Shown here one piece after another: positions 1-9,442 of a stretch of DNA of 64,000 nt (position 1 is the stretch's first letter; every line of letters begins with the position of its first letter). This stretch comes from Mesorhizobium sp. Root157. GTDB taxonomy: Bacteria > Pseudomonadota > Alphaproteobacteria > Rhizobiales > Rhizobiaceae. Where the stretch lies: assembly GCF_001427385.1 (NCBI RefSeq), contig NZ_LMGJ01000012.1, forward strand, positions 186,433 through 250,432, read 5' to 3'. The position numbers and the translations under genes are program-made. The notes under the pieces are model-generated. The model was not told the origin of the DNA. It did not search any database and worked only from the letters and a program-made list of their open reading frames with translations.

Positions 1-28
1 ACCTGAAGCGAAGATTGTTGAGTTTTGG

Positions 29-113
29 TGCGTTTCGTGCCGATCAGAAACCCTTGAAGGCCGTGTCTCTAAAGGTTTTTTAAGGCGGATCGTGGCATGA
101 CTGCGTTTCGTGC
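29..113. repeat. 12-bp direct repeat upstream of the c-di-GMP gene
   Basis: The 12-mer TGCGTTTCGTGC occurs at 29-40 and again at 102-113, just before the start of the GGDEF-EAL gene. Paired direct copies in a promoter region can be regulator sites, but two copies of a GC-rich 12-mer could also be chance. I see no other gene or RNA in positions 1-126. Confidence 0.25.
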
Positions 114-126
114 GGCGGCGTAGGCC

Positions 127-2436
127 ATGAACGTAGACAAACCCGACGACATATCTGAGGACGTATATCTGGGCTTCGTTCGCTCGTTGTTTGACAACGC
201 GAGCCTTCTGTTCGTTGCGGCGTTTTCTCAGGCAGTCATCGGCAGTCTGGTCTACTGGAAGACGTCTGCCACCATCTACCTCGTGCTCACGATCCTGATG
301 GTGGTCGTTACTCTGGGCAGATATTACGCCATTCAAAGGGTGCGGCCTGAAACCATCGATACCTACCAGTCCGCACTGGAATGGGAGCGCTACTACCTGA
401 TCGCCGGGACCATCCATGGTTCGGTGGTCGGCTTTTTCGCCTTCACCAGCCTCTATATCGCGCCCGATCTGTTTGGCGAGATAGCCGCCATATCCATGGT
501 GCTGGCGAGCGCCATCACCATCGCAGGCAGGAATTTCGGCTCGCGCAAGATGGTGGTCATCCTGACCGTTTCCGTCATTGCGCCGATTGCCGCCGGCCTG
601 ATGCTGAAGGGTGATTTCTACAATTTCATCCTCGGCCTGTTCATCGTCCCCTTCATCTTCACCATCAACACGATGGCGCGGATCGTGCGTACGGTGCTCT
701 TCGCCGCCATCAGCCAGGAGAAGAAGGCAACGCGCCTGGCCCAGCGTTTCAACCGCGCGCTGAACACCATGTCGCACGGCCTCATCATGCTCGGCCCCGA
801 CGGGAGCGTGGTGGTTGCCAACGCCGAGGCGGCCCACCTGATGTCCCTGAAATCACCGGATCTGTTGCTGGGGCGAACGGTTCATTCCTTGCTCATGCGC
901 GGCGTGGCCGGCGGCATGCTGACGGTGAAGGACTGTCAATATGTAGAAGCGCAACTGACCAGGGCCTTGCGCGAGGGCAGGGACCGCAAGGTCCTTGTCG
1001 GCTTTTCGAACGGGCAGCACTATGAATTCTCGGCGCGGGAAGGCAGCCTGGAACTCGGTGTCATCACCTTCGAGGATGTCACCGCCCGCGTGGAGGCCGA
1101 AGAGCGTATCCGCTTCATGGCGCGCTATGACAGCCTGACCGGACTCATCAATCGCGCCTATTTCCACGAACTGGCCGAGGAATGCATGTCGTCGGGCAAC
1201 AAGGAACGCTATTGCGCCCTTGCCGCCATCGACCTCGACGACTTCAAGAGCGTCAACGATACGCTGGGCCATCCCGTTGGCGACGGGTTGATCTACGCGA
1301 TCGCCGAACGGCTTACTGCCTTTTCCGCACCCGGCATCAAGGTCAGCCGCTTCGGCGGCGACGAATTCATGATCTTCTTCGACCGCATCGAGAGCGAGAG
1401 CGATCTTGCGAGCCTGCTCGACGACATCTTCGCCAGCCTGCAAGGCGAGGTCGACGTTGCCGGCCACGTCCTGCGCATCCAGGCCAGTGCAGGCGCGGTG
1501 ATGGCGCGCGTGGAAAGCAGCGATATCGACGAGATGATCGTCAAGGCGGATCTAGCCCTCTACAAGGCCAAGGAACTGGGCAAGAACGGCTGGCGCATGT
1601 TCGAGTCCGCCATGGATGCCGCCTTCCGCAACCGGCAGATGATGAAAGCCGATCTGCGCAGTGCGGTGGAAGCCGCCAGCTTGCGCGTCGTCTACCAGCC
1701 GATCGTCGCCATGACCACCATGCGCATTGCCGGCTGCGAGGCGCTCTGCCGCTGGGATCACCCGGAACTCGGCCCGATTTCGCCCAGCGTCTTCATTCCG
1801 CTGGCCGAGGAAATGGGCATCATATCCGAGATCAGCACTTTCGTTCTCAATGCGGCTTGTGCGGAATGCGCCAAGTGGCCGGAACACACCAACGTGTCGG
1901 TCAATCTGTCGGCGCGCGATTTCCGCAACCGCAATGTCATCCACAAGGTGCGCGATGCGCTGGTCGGTTCCGGCCTTGCCCCGCATCGGCTGGAGGTCGA
2001 GGTTACTGAAACCGCGCTGCTCGACGACAAATCCGCCACCCGCGAACTCATTCAGGAACTGAAGGCACTCGGTGTGCGCATCGCGCTCGACGATTTCGGC
2101 ACCGGCTACTCCAGTCTCAGCTATCTGCACAAACTGCCGCTCGACAAGGTCAAGATCGACCGCTCGTTCCTTGCCGATCTGACGTCTGAATCGAGTTCTT
2201 TGGTCCTGCTCAAGGGCATTGTCGATTTGACGCGTACTCTGGGGCTGACGGTCACCATCGAGGGTGTCGAAAACTTCGAGCAGCTGAAAGTCCTGATGCA
2301 ATCGATCCATCCGGACCTCGTGCAGGGCTTCCTGTTCGGCTCGGCTCTGACCGCGACAGGCATCGAAACCATGTCGACGACGGTCTGGCCTTTCGCCCGC
2401 GAGTTGCGATCCGCGAGCCAACGCGCAATCAACTGA
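127..2436 (+). CDS. Membrane PAS-GGDEF-EAL cyclic-di-GMP enzyme
   Basis: This 769-residue inner-membrane protein should make and/or degrade cyclic di-GMP. About six hydrophobic segments occupy residues 20-195, followed by a PAS-like region (about 210-325), a GGDEF domain (about 330-500) and an EAL domain (about 515-755). The active-site motif GGDEF is intact at residues 410-414. The EAL motif is intact at 538-540, and the downstream metal-binding motif ALDDFGTGYSS is also present. No RxxD product-inhibition site lies in the expected place five residues before GGDEF, so the cyclase half may lack feedback control or may act only as a GTP-binding regulator of the EAL half. The N-terminal membrane region probably senses an unknown signal. 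The gene stands alone. The family call is firm; the net activity cannot be read from sequence. Confidence 0.93.
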   Translation: MNVDKPDDISEDVYLGFVRSLFDNASLLFVAAFSQAVIGSLVYWKTSATIYLVLTILMVVVTLGRYYAIQRVRPETIDTYQSALEWERYYLIAGTIHGSVVGFFAFTSLYIAPDLFGEIAAISMVLASAITIAGRNFGSRKMVVILTVSVIAPIAAGLMLKGDFYNFILGLFIVPFIFTINTMARIVRTVLFAAISQEKKATRLAQRFNRALNTMSHGLIMLGPDGSVVVANAEAAHLMSLKSPDLLLGRTVHSLLMRGVAGGMLTVKDCQYVEAQLTRALREGRDRKVLVGFSNGQHYEFSAREGSLELGVITFEDVTARVEAEERIRFMARYDSLTGLINRAYFHELAEECMSSGNKERYCALAAIDLDDFKSVNDTLGHPVGDGLIYAIAERLTAFSAPGIKVSRFGGDEFMIFFDRIESESDLASLLDDIFASLQGEVDVAGHVLRIQASAGAVMARVESSDIDEMIVKADLALYKAKELGKNGWRMFESAMDAAFRNRQMMKADLRSAVEAASLRVVYQPIVAMTTMRIAGCEALCRWDHPELGPISPSVFIPLAEEMGIISEISTFVLNAACAECAKWPEHTNVSVNLSARDFRNRNVIHKVRDALVGSGLAPHRLEVEVTETALLDDKSATRELIQELKALGVRIALDDFGTGYSSLSYLHKLPLDKVKIDRSFLADLTSESSSLVLLKGIVDLTRTLGLTVTIEGVENFEQLKVLMQSIHPDLVQGFLFGSALTATGIETMSTTVWPFARELRSASQRAIN

Positions 2437-2710
2437 CGTCAGGCGATCCGGCTGCTATTGCCGGCCAGTCGAACGAGTCCGGCGATTGCCGAGACGGCTT
2501 TGACCGGCTTTCGCGCCGAACCCTTCAGCCGAAAACCAGGGCCATTTGCCTGCCTAGCTGATCCCTCTTTTTCGGGGCTGCAGCATTCCACGGATCACCG
2601 GACGATTGTTAACCTTAACATAATGTAAATGACTTGAGGCTAATTTTCCCTTTTTACGAAGCTCCACCATCGGCTAGCTTGAAAAGCGCGGTGGACAGAG
2701 AGGGGATGAC

Positions 2711-3487
2711 ATGTCGGCTACGGCGACCGAGGATGTAGTACGGGTTCAAGATGTGTACTCTGGGCCTACAAAGATATCTTCTTTTTCTAGAAATATATCG
2801 GATTTACTCGAACACATTGAATATAGAAGGTGCGAGAGCGGGGAAGATCTTGAGGCGATATATCGCCTTCGGTACAAGGCCTATTACCTCAACGGCTTTC
2901 TTCCCGAAACGCGCGAACAGAAAATGTCGGACGACTTCGACGAAACCTCGAACAGCTACAAGTTCGGCGTGTTCATCGACGACAATCTGGTTTGCACGGT
3001 CCGTATTCACCATCTGAGCCCGGAAGAGCCCTATGCGCCGGCCATGACCACGTTCGGCGACGTGCTGAAGCCCCGCCTGGATCGCGGCGAAAGCTTCATC
3101 AACCCCACGCTTCTTGCCGCCGATCCAGAACTCGTCGCTTCCTACAAGGCCCTGCCTTATGTGACGTTACGGCTGGGTCTGCTGGCCAGCGTGCACTTCG
3201 ACGCAACTGCCTGCATCGGCGTCATCCGCGAGGAGCATACGGCCTTCTACCGCAGGGTTTTCGGAGCGATTCAGGTGGGAGAGCCGCGCCCCTATCCGCC
3301 TTTCACCGTGCCCGTCATGCTCTATGACGCCAATGTCGCTGCCAACCGCAACTGGATCCTGCGGCGCTTTCCGTTCTTCCATTCCGCTGCGGCCGAGCGG
3401 CGCATGCTGTTTGCGAAGCCGCGCAAGGGCGAACTCGCGCCCTTGACCATCCTGCCGACGGCCAAATATTTCCACGACGCAGCGTGA
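2711..3487 (+). CDS. FeeM / acyl-homoserine-lactone-synthase-like GNAT protein
   Basis: This 258-residue protein resembles N-acyl amino acid synthases of the FeeM type, which share the GNAT-like fold of LuxI-type autoinducer synthases and transfer an acyl chain from acyl carrier protein to an amino acid. The cues are an early RLRYKAYYLNGF segment, then FGVFIDDNLVCTVRIH, an acidic DDFDE stretch, and a long middle segment with many aromatic residues. The start is ATG 2711 after GAGAGGGG. The first 40 or so codons are visibly AT-richer than the rest and use rare codons (AGA, ATA, TTA), while the rest matches the chromosome. No regulator or acyl carrier gene is adjacent. The fold assignment is moderately sure; the product is unknown. 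Confidence 0.6.
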   Translation: MSATATEDVVRVQDVYSGPTKISSFSRNISDLLEHIEYRRCESGEDLEAIYRLRYKAYYLNGFLPETREQKMSDDFDETSNSYKFGVFIDDNLVCTVRIHHLSPEEPYAPAMTTFGDVLKPRLDRGESFINPTLLAADPELVASYKALPYVTLRLGLLASVHFDATACIGVIREEHTAFYRRVFGAIQVGEPRPYPPFTVPVMLYDANVAANRNWILRRFPFFHSAAAERRMLFAKPRKGELAPLTILPTAKYFHDAA

Positions 3488-3532
3488 TGGGCAGCGCGGG
3501 ACGCGCGAAATCCTGGCCTTGATATTTTCTGC

Positions 3533-4879
3533 TTACGGCGTGTTGCCCTTGTAGGTAACACGCCAGATGGTGCCGCTGCCGTCTTCGCTGACGATCAGCG
3601 AGCCGTCCTTGGCGACCGCGACGCCGACAGGCCGGCCCCATGCCTGAGCGTCGGAGATGACGAATCCGGTCATGAAATCCTCGTATTCGCCCGTCGGCTT
3701 GCCGTTCTCGAAGATCAGCCGCACGACCTTGTAGCCGGTGCGGATGCCGCGGTTCCATGAGCCGTGCAGCGTCACGAAGGCGTCGCCCTTGAAGTCTGGC
3801 GGAAATTGCGCGCCCTCGTAGAACGAGATGCCGAGCGGCGCCGAATGGGCCTGGAACAAAACGTCCGGCACCGTCACGTGATCGGCAAGATCGCGGCGGG
3901 CGCCCGTATGGCGGGGGTCCTCGTGATTGCCGATATAGTACCAGGGCCAGCCGTAGAAAGCGCCGTCCTTCACGCTTGTCGCAAAATCGAAAGGCACGTT
4001 GTCGCCGAGCCCGTCGCGCTCGTTGACGGCGCACCACAGCGCGCCGGTCGCCGGTTGGACGCTCATGCCAGAGCAGTTACGCAGACCTGTGGCGAGGATG
4101 CGACCGTTGCCGCCGTCCGCGTCGAAGGCAAGCACCGCGGCCCGGTTCTCCTCACTGCCCCAGGCCGCGCCCAGCGGTTGCTGCTCTGCCCATGCCTCGA
4201 CGCCGCCAGCGGGTTGCCGTCCGGCGCTTTCAGCCACATTCGAGGCGGAGCCGACCGATACGTAAAGCGTAGTGCCGTCAGGGGAAAAGGCGAGGTCTCG
4301 GGTCCAGTGGCCACCGCTCGGCAGACGCTGCACCACCACTTCAGGTTCGGCGGAAGCTTCGAGGTCGCCCGCATTGTAAGGGAAGCGCACCACGCTGTCT
4401 GAATTGGCGACGTAGATCCATGCGGGCTTCTCGGCAGGATGGAAGGCAATGCCGTAGGGTTGGTTGAGTTCCCTAGCAAAGATCGCCTGCTCGACCGGTT
4501 CGGCGCTGCCGTTGCCGAGACGGTAGACCCTGATCCGGTTGGCGCGCGAATCCGCCACGAAGATGTCGCCGTTGGGCGCCACCCGCACGGTGCGCGGATT
4601 TCGGATGCCCGATGCGATCAGTTCCGCCGCAAAGCCGGGAGGCAGTTGCGGCTTGGCGTCCGCTGGCATCAAGGCCCGGTCGGCGCCGTTCGAGACCGAT
4701 TCCGTTGCAAAGGGAACTTGCAGGTCGTCGGGCGTGATATGCCGCCTTACGCCCGGTCTGTCGGCATGCCAATCGCCAAAGGCGGCCTCGCCTTTGAGGG
4801 CGCTGCCGGTTTGCTGCTGGGCAAAAGCCGGTGTCGCCAGCAACAACAAGGGGAGGGCTAGTGCGGCCGCAAGCTTCAA
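3533..4879 (-). CDS. Periplasmic PQQ-type sugar (sorbosone-like) dehydrogenase
   Basis: This is a six-bladed beta-propeller dehydrogenase of the soluble aldose / L-sorbosone dehydrogenase group, which oxidises sugars in the periplasm with PQQ. Cues are PPGFAAELIASGIRNPRTV at the start of the propeller, the repeated VAPNGDIFVADS-type blades, and GVAVAKDGSLIVSEDGSG near the end. The ATG at 4891 has no ribosome site, but TTG at 4879 sits four bases after a perfect GGAGGA and begins a clean Sec signal peptide (MKLAAALALPLLLLATPAFA), so I prefer TTG, giving 448 residues. An EcfG-type promoter at 4904-4928 would place the transcript start only a few bases before this ribosome site. No PQQ synthesis genes are in view, and the substrate is not known. 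Confidence 0.8.
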   Translation of the reverse strand: MKLAAALALPLLLLATPAFAQQQTGSALKGEAAFGDWHADRPGVRRHITPDDLQVPFATESVSNGADRALMPADAKPQLPPGFAAELIASGIRNPRTVRVAPNGDIFVADSRANRIRVYRLGNGSAEPVEQAIFARELNQPYGIAFHPAEKPAWIYVANSDSVVRFPYNAGDLEASAEPEVVVQRLPSGGHWTRDLAFSPDGTTLYVSVGSASNVAESAGRQPAGGVEAWAEQQPLGAAWGSEENRAAVLAFDADGGNGRILATGLRNCSGMSVQPATGALWCAVNERDGLGDNVPFDFATSVKDGAFYGWPWYYIGNHEDPRHTGARRDLADHVTVPDVLFQAHSAPLGISFYEGAQFPPDFKGDAFVTLHGSWNRGIRTGYKVVRLIFENGKPTGEYEDFMTGFVISDAQAWGRPVGVAVAKDGSLIVSEDGSGTIWRVTYKGNTP

Positions 4880-4903
4880 TCGTTCCTCCATCAGTGATGG
4901 CGA

Positions 4904-4928
4904 AACGTAGGAGAGCGAACGCCGTTCC
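4904..4928 (-). promoter_or_regulatory. EcfG (RpoE2)-type general stress promoter for the sugar dehydrogenase
   Basis: Read on the minus strand, GGAAC (4928-4924) is followed after exactly 16 bases by CGTT (4907-4904). This matches the -35/-10 consensus GGAAC-N16/17-CGTT known for the rhizobial general stress sigma factor EcfG/RpoE2. The -10 element ends about 25 bases before the preferred TTG start at 4879, leaving just enough room for the GGAGGA ribosome site. Confidence 0.65.
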
Positions 4929-4964
4929 GCATCACACGTCGATGTGAACGGCATTGATTGAGGA

Positions 4965-5162
4965 TCAGGCCTCGCCGCCGCTGAATTCCTCGTCGAGGCG
5001 TCGTTCCAATTCGACCAGGTCGGCCGGCAGCGGCATGCCCATGGCGCGCAGTTCCCTCAGCTTTTCCCGCAACTGTTCCTGCGTTTCGCGCCGATCCTCG
5101 GGCTGGTTGACCATCTGCTCCAACAGCAGGCTGATCCTGGCCTTGATCTCTTCCAGTGCCAT
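4965..5162 (-). CDS. Small charged helical protein, unknown function
   Basis: A 65-residue, strongly charged protein that looks almost wholly alpha-helical, with a run of E, R, Q and L residues (MALEEIKARISLLLEQMVNQ, then several EQLREKLREL-like turns) typical of a coiled coil. The start at 5162 is supported by AAGGAGAC seven bases upstream; an in-frame ATG farther upstream lacks such a site. It lies directly downstream of hrcA on the same strand, where many Rhizobiales carry grpE, but it has no GrpE features and is far too short. I do not recognise a family. Confidence 0.65.
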   Translation of the reverse strand: MALEEIKARISLLLEQMVNQPEDRRETQEQLREKLRELRAMGMPLPADLVELERRLDEEFSGGEA

Positions 5163-5216
5163 TTTTGTCTCCTTGGTCGGCATCGCGGTGGTACCGCTCA
5201 AGACCGGGGGCAGTGA

Positions 5217-6302
5217 TCAGCGTAGCAGACGCGAAATAAGCTGCGCTGTATAGTCGACCATCGGCACGATACGGGCATAGTTGAGGCGCGTCGGGCCGAT
5301 CACGCCGAGCGCGCCCACCACACGTGCGTCCTTGTCGCGATAGGGAGCCACCACCAGCGACGATCCGGACAGAGAAAACAGCTTGTTTTCCGAGCCGATG
5401 AAGATGCGCACGCCCGGCCCCTGTTCCGCCATGTCGAGCAGTTGGATCAGCCCGTCCTGGGTTTCGAGGTCGTCGAACAGGTGTTTGAGCAGGTCGAGAT
5501 CGGCTTGCGCGGTGACGTTTTCCAAAAGGTTGGCCCTGCCGCGCACGATCAGGCGCGCCGGCAGTCCGGTTTCCGAGCCGGCCCACAGGGCAAGACCCTT
5601 TTCCACCAGATCCTGCGACAGCGAATCGAGCGCCGCCCGTGTCTCGTCTTTGATCCGGGTAATCTCGGTGCGCACTTCAACCAGAGTGCGGCCACGGATA
5701 TGGGCGTTGAGGAAGTTCGAGGCCTCGTGCAATTGCGAGACGGTGACGCCGGCCGGCAGTTCGATGACCCGGTTTTCGACGTCGCCATTCTGCGACACCA
5801 GCACGGTCAGCGCCTTGGTCGGCTCGAGTTGGATGAACTCTATGTGCTTCAGCGCTGTCTCGTTCTTCGCGGCCAGGACCAGTCCGGCGCCGCGCGAAAC
5901 GCCCGACAACATCTGGCTGGCTTCCGTCAGCATGTGCTCCAGCGAGGCTTCGCTGCCGGAGGCCTTGATCTGGGCCTCGATGCTGCGGCGTTCCTCGTCG
6001 GAAAGGTCGCCAAGCTCCATGAAGGCATCGACGAAGAATCGCAGGCCCGCCTGCGTCGGCAGGCGGCCGGCGGAAATATGAGGCGCATAGACGAGGCCAA
6101 GGTGCTCCAGATCGCTCATCACGTTGCGGATCGTTGCCGGCGACAGCGACGAAGGCAGGATGCGCGACAGGCTGCGTGAGCCGACCGGCTCGCCGTCCTT
6201 GAGATAGGACTCGACAATGCGCCGGAAAATATCGCGTGAACGTACGTCCAGCGATTGGAACGCTGGCGAATGCAGGGTCGGATCGGCAATTGGCTTCGTC
6301 AT
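5217..6302 (-). CDS. hrcA: Heat-inducible transcription repressor HrcA
   Basis: HrcA represses chaperone operons such as groESL by binding CIRCE inverted repeats, and needs GroEL for folding. The 361-residue length fits the family. The N-terminal winged helix (residues about 12-85) includes [20 protein letters not shown] and the family signature [21 protein letters not shown] (residues 68-88), followed by the GAF-like core and a C-terminal segment ending in LISRLLR. The start [10 protein letters not shown] is chosen because the open frame upstream has no homology and runs antisense through rph. The gene diverges from rph with 147 bases between them. No full CIRCE repeat is visible there. The usual downstream partner grpE is not in the window. 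Confidence 0.97.
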   Translation of the reverse strand: MTKPIADPTLHSPAFQSLDVRSRDIFRRIVESYLKDGEPVGSRSLSRILPSSLSPATIRNVMSDLEHLGLVYAPHISAGRLPTQAGLRFFVDAFMELGDLSDEERRSIEAQIKASGSEASLEHMLTEASQMLSGVSRGAGLVLAAKNETALKHIEFIQLEPTKALTVLVSQNGDVENRVIELPAGVTVSQLHEASNFLNAHIRGRTLVEVRTEITRIKDETRAALDSLSQDLVEKGLALWAGSETGLPARLIVRGRANLLENVTAQADLDLLKHLFDDLETQDGLIQLLDMAEQGPGVRIFIGSENKLFSLSGSSLVVAPYRDKDARVVGALGVIGPTRLNYARIVPMVDYTAQLISRLLR

Positions 6303-6449
6303 CTCCAGCTTCCTTACCGTAGCCTCCGGGTCCAAGGATATAGACTTGGGTCGGGCGAGTGCAAGCCGGGGCATTTTCCTTTGCGCCCTGCTCTCCATGA
6401 GGCTACAAGCCCGCCAGATATCCCTGACAATCACCAGAAAGAGGCCCGA

Positions 6450-7166
6450 ATGCGCCCCTCCAAACGCCAGCCCGACGAAATGCGCGCCATCTCCTTCGAA
6501 CGCGGCGTCTCGAAGCACGCCGAAGGCTCTTGCCTGGTCAAGTTCGGCGACACGCATGTGTTGTGCACCGCCAGCCTTGAAGAGCGAGTTCCGGGCTGGA
6601 TGCGCAATTCGGGCAAGGGCTGGGTGACGGCGGAATATGGCATGCTGCCGCGTTCCACCGGCGATCGCATGCGCCGCGAAGCATCCGCCGGCAAGCAGGG
6701 CGGCCGTACGCTGGAAATCCAGCGCCTCATTGGCCGCTCGCTGCGCGCCGTCGTCGATCTGCAGGCGTTGGGCGAACAGCAGATCACCGTCGATTGCGAT
6801 GTGCTGCAGGCCGATGGCGGCACCCGCACCGCCTCCATCACCGGCGGCTGGGTTGCTCTTTACGACTGCCTGCGCTGGATGGAAGCGCGCCAGATGGCAA
6901 GCATCCAGCGTGTGCTGAAGGATCACGTCGCCGCCATTTCCTGCGGCATCCATGATGGCCAACCGGTCATCGATCTCGACTATCTGGAGGATTCGTCGGC
7001 CGGCACCGACGCCAATTTCGTCATGACCGGCAAGGGCGGCATCGTCGAAATCCAGGGCACGGCGGAAGGCGAGCCGTTTTCGGAAGCGCAGTTCGCCGAA
7101 CTCATGGGGCTGGCCAAGAAGGGCATTGCGCGCCTCGTCAGCCTGCAGCAGATGGCGGTGGCGTAA
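6450..7166 (+). CDS. rph: Ribonuclease PH
   Basis: RNase PH trims the 3' ends of tRNA precursors by phosphorolysis. The 238-residue protein begins [19 protein letters not shown], a standard opening for the family, and contains [14 protein letters not shown] and the [19 protein letters not shown] segment that forms the active-site region, then [16 protein letters not shown]. It heads a row of genes (VOC protein, rdgB, hemW) on the plus strand, and diverges from hrcA, an arrangement common in Rhizobiales. Confidence 0.97.
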   Translation: MRPSKRQPDEMRAISFERGVSKHAEGSCLVKFGDTHVLCTASLEERVPGWMRNSGKGWVTAEYGMLPRSTGDRMRREASAGKQGGRTLEIQRLIGRSLRAVVDLQALGEQQITVDCDVLQADGGTRTASITGGWVALYDCLRWMEARQMASIQRVLKDHVAAISCGIHDGQPVIDLDYLEDSSAGTDANFVMTGKGGIVEIQGTAEGEPFSEAQFAELMGLAKKGIARLVSLQQMAVA

Positions 7167-7185
7167 GGTCACCGACGGAAAGAAG

Positions 7186-7596
7186 ATGCAGCCTGCGTCC
7201 ATCCTCGAATCGGCCCTCTACGTCACCGACCTCGACGCGGCGGAAGCCTTCTATGGCGCCGTCCTTGGTCTTGAGCGCATTGCCAGGGTCGAGGGCAGGC
7301 ACGTCTTCTTCCGCTGCGGGACCGGTGTGGTCCTGCTGTTCAACGCCGAGGCGACGAAAGTGCCGCCGACTGCTGGCGCGCGTCTGCCTGTACCGCCGCA
7401 CGGTACAACCGGCCAAGGCCATCTGTGCTTTGCCGCCCATGCCGATGAAATCGAGCGCTGGTGCGCGCATCTGAAGGAAAGCCAGGTGGAAATCGAAGCC
7501 GACTTCCACTGGCCGTCCGGTGGCCGCTCCATCTACTTTCGCGATCCGTCCGGCAATTCTCTGGAATTCGCCGAACCGAAAATCTGGAACCTGTGA
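7186..7596 (+). CDS. VOC-family (glyoxalase/bleomycin-resistance fold) protein
   Basis: A 136-residue vicinal-oxygen-chelate protein. It shows two beta-alpha-beta-beta-beta modules: [20 protein letters not shown] at the start and FYFRDP-like [16 protein letters not shown] at the end. Family members bind a metal and act as lyases, dioxygenases or antibiotic-binding proteins; metal ligands of the His/Glu type are plausible (the final Glu in LEFAEP), but the substrate cannot be told. It lies 19 bases after rph, and its stop codon overlaps the start of rdgB (TGATG), so it is probably translated with the nucleotide-processing genes around it. Confidence 0.85.
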   Translation: MQPASILESALYVTDLDAAEAFYGAVLGLERIARVEGRHVFFRCGTGVVLLFNAEATKVPPTAGARLPVPPHGTTGQGHLCFAAHADEIERWCAHLKESQVEIEADFHWPSGGRSIYFRDPSGNSLEFAEPKIWNL

Positions 7597-8243
7597 TGCA
7601 TTCTCTCGACGGGAAAAAGATCGTTATTGCCAGCCACAATGCCGGCAAGCTGCGCGAATTCGCCGATCTTATGGGCCCGTTCGGTTTCGAGGCGAAATCG
7701 GCCAAGGACTATGGCTTGCCCGAGCCGGACGAAACCGGCACCACCTTCGAGGAGAACGCCTACATCAAGGCCTTTGCCGCCGCCAGCGCCATTGGCCTGC
7801 CGGCGCTCTCCGACGATTCCGGTCTGTGCGTCGACGCGCTGGATGGCGCGCCGGGCGTCTATACCGCCAACTGGGCGGAATTGCCGGATGGCAGGCGCGA
7901 TTTCGGCATGGCCATGCAGCGCACCGAAGTGGCGATGCAGGAAGTCGGCGCGAAAGAAACGGGCCAACGCACCGGGCGCTTCGTTGCCGTCATCTGCCTT
8001 GCGTTTCCCGATGGGCAGGCCGAGTATTACCGCGGAGAGGTGGAAGGCCGGCTTGTGTGGCCGCCGCGCGGCGAGCTTGGCTTCGGCTACGATCCCGTGT
8101 TCCTTCCCGATGGCTTCGGCAAGACGTTCGGTGAAATGACGGCCGAGGAGAAGCACGGCTGGAAGCCGGGTGATGCGTCGGCGCTTTCGCACCGCGCTCG
8201 TGCCTTCCAGAAATTCGCGCGAGCGAGGTTGGACGTCGCCTGA
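7596..8243 (+). CDS. rdgB: Non-canonical purine NTP pyrophosphatase RdgB/HAM1
   Basis: This enzyme hydrolyses dITP, XTP and related deaminated nucleotides so they are not built into DNA. The 215-residue protein opens with the substrate-binding motif [14 protein letters not shown], has the SDDSGL motif carrying the catalytic Asp, and the GFGYDPVF signature. The start overlaps the stop of the VOC gene by one base, and hemW begins two bases after its stop, so these genes form a tight operon. Confidence 0.96.
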   Translation: MHSLDGKKIVIASHNAGKLREFADLMGPFGFEAKSAKDYGLPEPDETGTTFEENAYIKAFAAASAIGLPALSDDSGLCVDALDGAPGVYTANWAELPDGRRDFGMAMQRTEVAMQEVGAKETGQRTGRFVAVICLAFPDGQAEYYRGEVEGRLVWPPRGELGFGYDPVFLPDGFGKTFGEMTAEEKHGWKPGDASALSHRARAFQKFARARLDVA

Positions 8244-8245
8244 TC

Positions 8246-9403
8246 ATGCTGCTTGACCGCAATCCCGGCTTCGGGGTCTACATCCACTGGCCCTTCTGCG
8301 CGGCCAAATGCCCTTACTGCGACTTCAACAGCCATGTCCGCCATCAGCCGGTGGATCAGGAGCGCTTTGCCAGGGCTTTCGCCACCGAGCTTGCCACCAT
8401 GCGCGCTCGTACCGGCCCGCGCGAAGTCACCTCGATCTTCCTCGGCGGCGGCACGCCCTCACTGATGAAACCGGAAACGGTCGGTGCCGTACTGGAAGCG
8501 GTGGCGAAGAACTGGACGGTGCCTTCTGGCATCGAGGTGACGCTGGAAGCCAATCCGTCCTCGGTCGAGGCCGAGCGGTTTCGCGGCTATCGCGCCGCCG
8601 GCGTCAACCGCGTATCGCTTGGCGTACAGGCGCTGAACGACACCGATCTGCGCTTCCTCGGCCGGCTGCACAATGTGGCTGAAGCCTTGCATGCCATCGG
8701 CTTGGCGCGTGAAATCTTCCCGCGGCTGTCTTTCGACCTCATCTATGCCCGGCCCGGCCAGAGACTGGATGCCTGGGCGGCGGAACTGGAGGAAGCGATC
8801 GGCTACGCTGCCGACCATCTGTCGCTCTACCAGCTTACCATCGAGGAGGGCACGCCCTTCTTCAAACTGCATGAGGCTCACAAGTTCGAGATTCCCGATG
8901 CCGATCATGCAGCCGACCTTTATGCACTCACCCAGGAGATCACGACCGCATGTGGTCTGCCGGCCTACGAAATCTCCAACCACGCCCGGCCCGGAGCCGA
9001 GAGCCGCCACAACCTGACCTATTGGCGCTATGGCGAATATGTCGGCGTCGGCCCCGGTGCGCATGGCCGTTTCGTGGAAGGTGGTACACGCATCGTCACC
9101 ATCGCCGAGAAGATGCCGGAGACCTGGGCCGGTCTTGTCGAGCAGAAGGGCCACGGCATCGTCGATGGCGAGGTCCTGCACCGTTCGGAAGAGGCCGACG
9201 AATTCCTTTTGATGGGATTGCGCCTTGTGGAAGGCATCGATCTGGCCCGCTACGAGCGCCTGTCAGGGCGCGGCCTGTCTTCGACCCGCCTGTCGATCCT
9301 GCAGGAGGAGGGGCTGGTCGCCTCGATCGGCAATTCGCGCTTGCGCGCCACGCCCTCCGGCATGATCGTACTCGATGCACTGGTGGCCGATCTGGCCCGG
9401 TAG
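8246..9403 (+). CDS. hemW: Radical SAM heme chaperone HemW
   Basis: HemW belongs to the HemN-like radical SAM proteins and is thought to deliver heme to respiratory enzymes; it is not a coproporphyrinogen oxidase. The iron-sulfur motif CAAKCPYC (CxxxCxxC) comes right after GVYIHWPF, and FLGGGTPS, EANPSSVEAERF and the SLYQLTIEEGTPF segment are typical of the family. The length of 385 residues and the absence of the longer N-terminal part of true HemN support HemW. It follows rdgB after two bases. Older annotations often call this gene hemN. Confidence 0.93.
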   Translation: MLLDRNPGFGVYIHWPFCAAKCPYCDFNSHVRHQPVDQERFARAFATELATMRARTGPREVTSIFLGGGTPSLMKPETVGAVLEAVAKNWTVPSGIEVTLEANPSSVEAERFRGYRAAGVNRVSLGVQALNDTDLRFLGRLHNVAEALHAIGLAREIFPRLSFDLIYARPGQRLDAWAAELEEAIGYAADHLSLYQLTIEEGTPFFKLHEAHKFEIPDADHAADLYALTQEITTACGLPAYEISNHARPGAESRHNLTYWRYGEYVGVGPGAHGRFVEGGTRIVTIAEKMPETWAGLVEQKGHGIVDGEVLHRSEEADEFLLMGLRLVEGIDLARYERLSGRGLSSTRLSILQEEGLVASIGNSRLRATPSGMIVLDALVADLAR

Positions 9404-9442
9404 ATCGGTTTCCGCGCTGCCGACATCCGGGGAGTGTTTGCG

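Noticed and set aside
6303..6449. Search for a CIRCE element between hrcA and rph
   Set aside because: Only a weak half-site (GCGAGTGCAAGC) is present; there is no paired TTAGCACTC/GAGTGCTAA.
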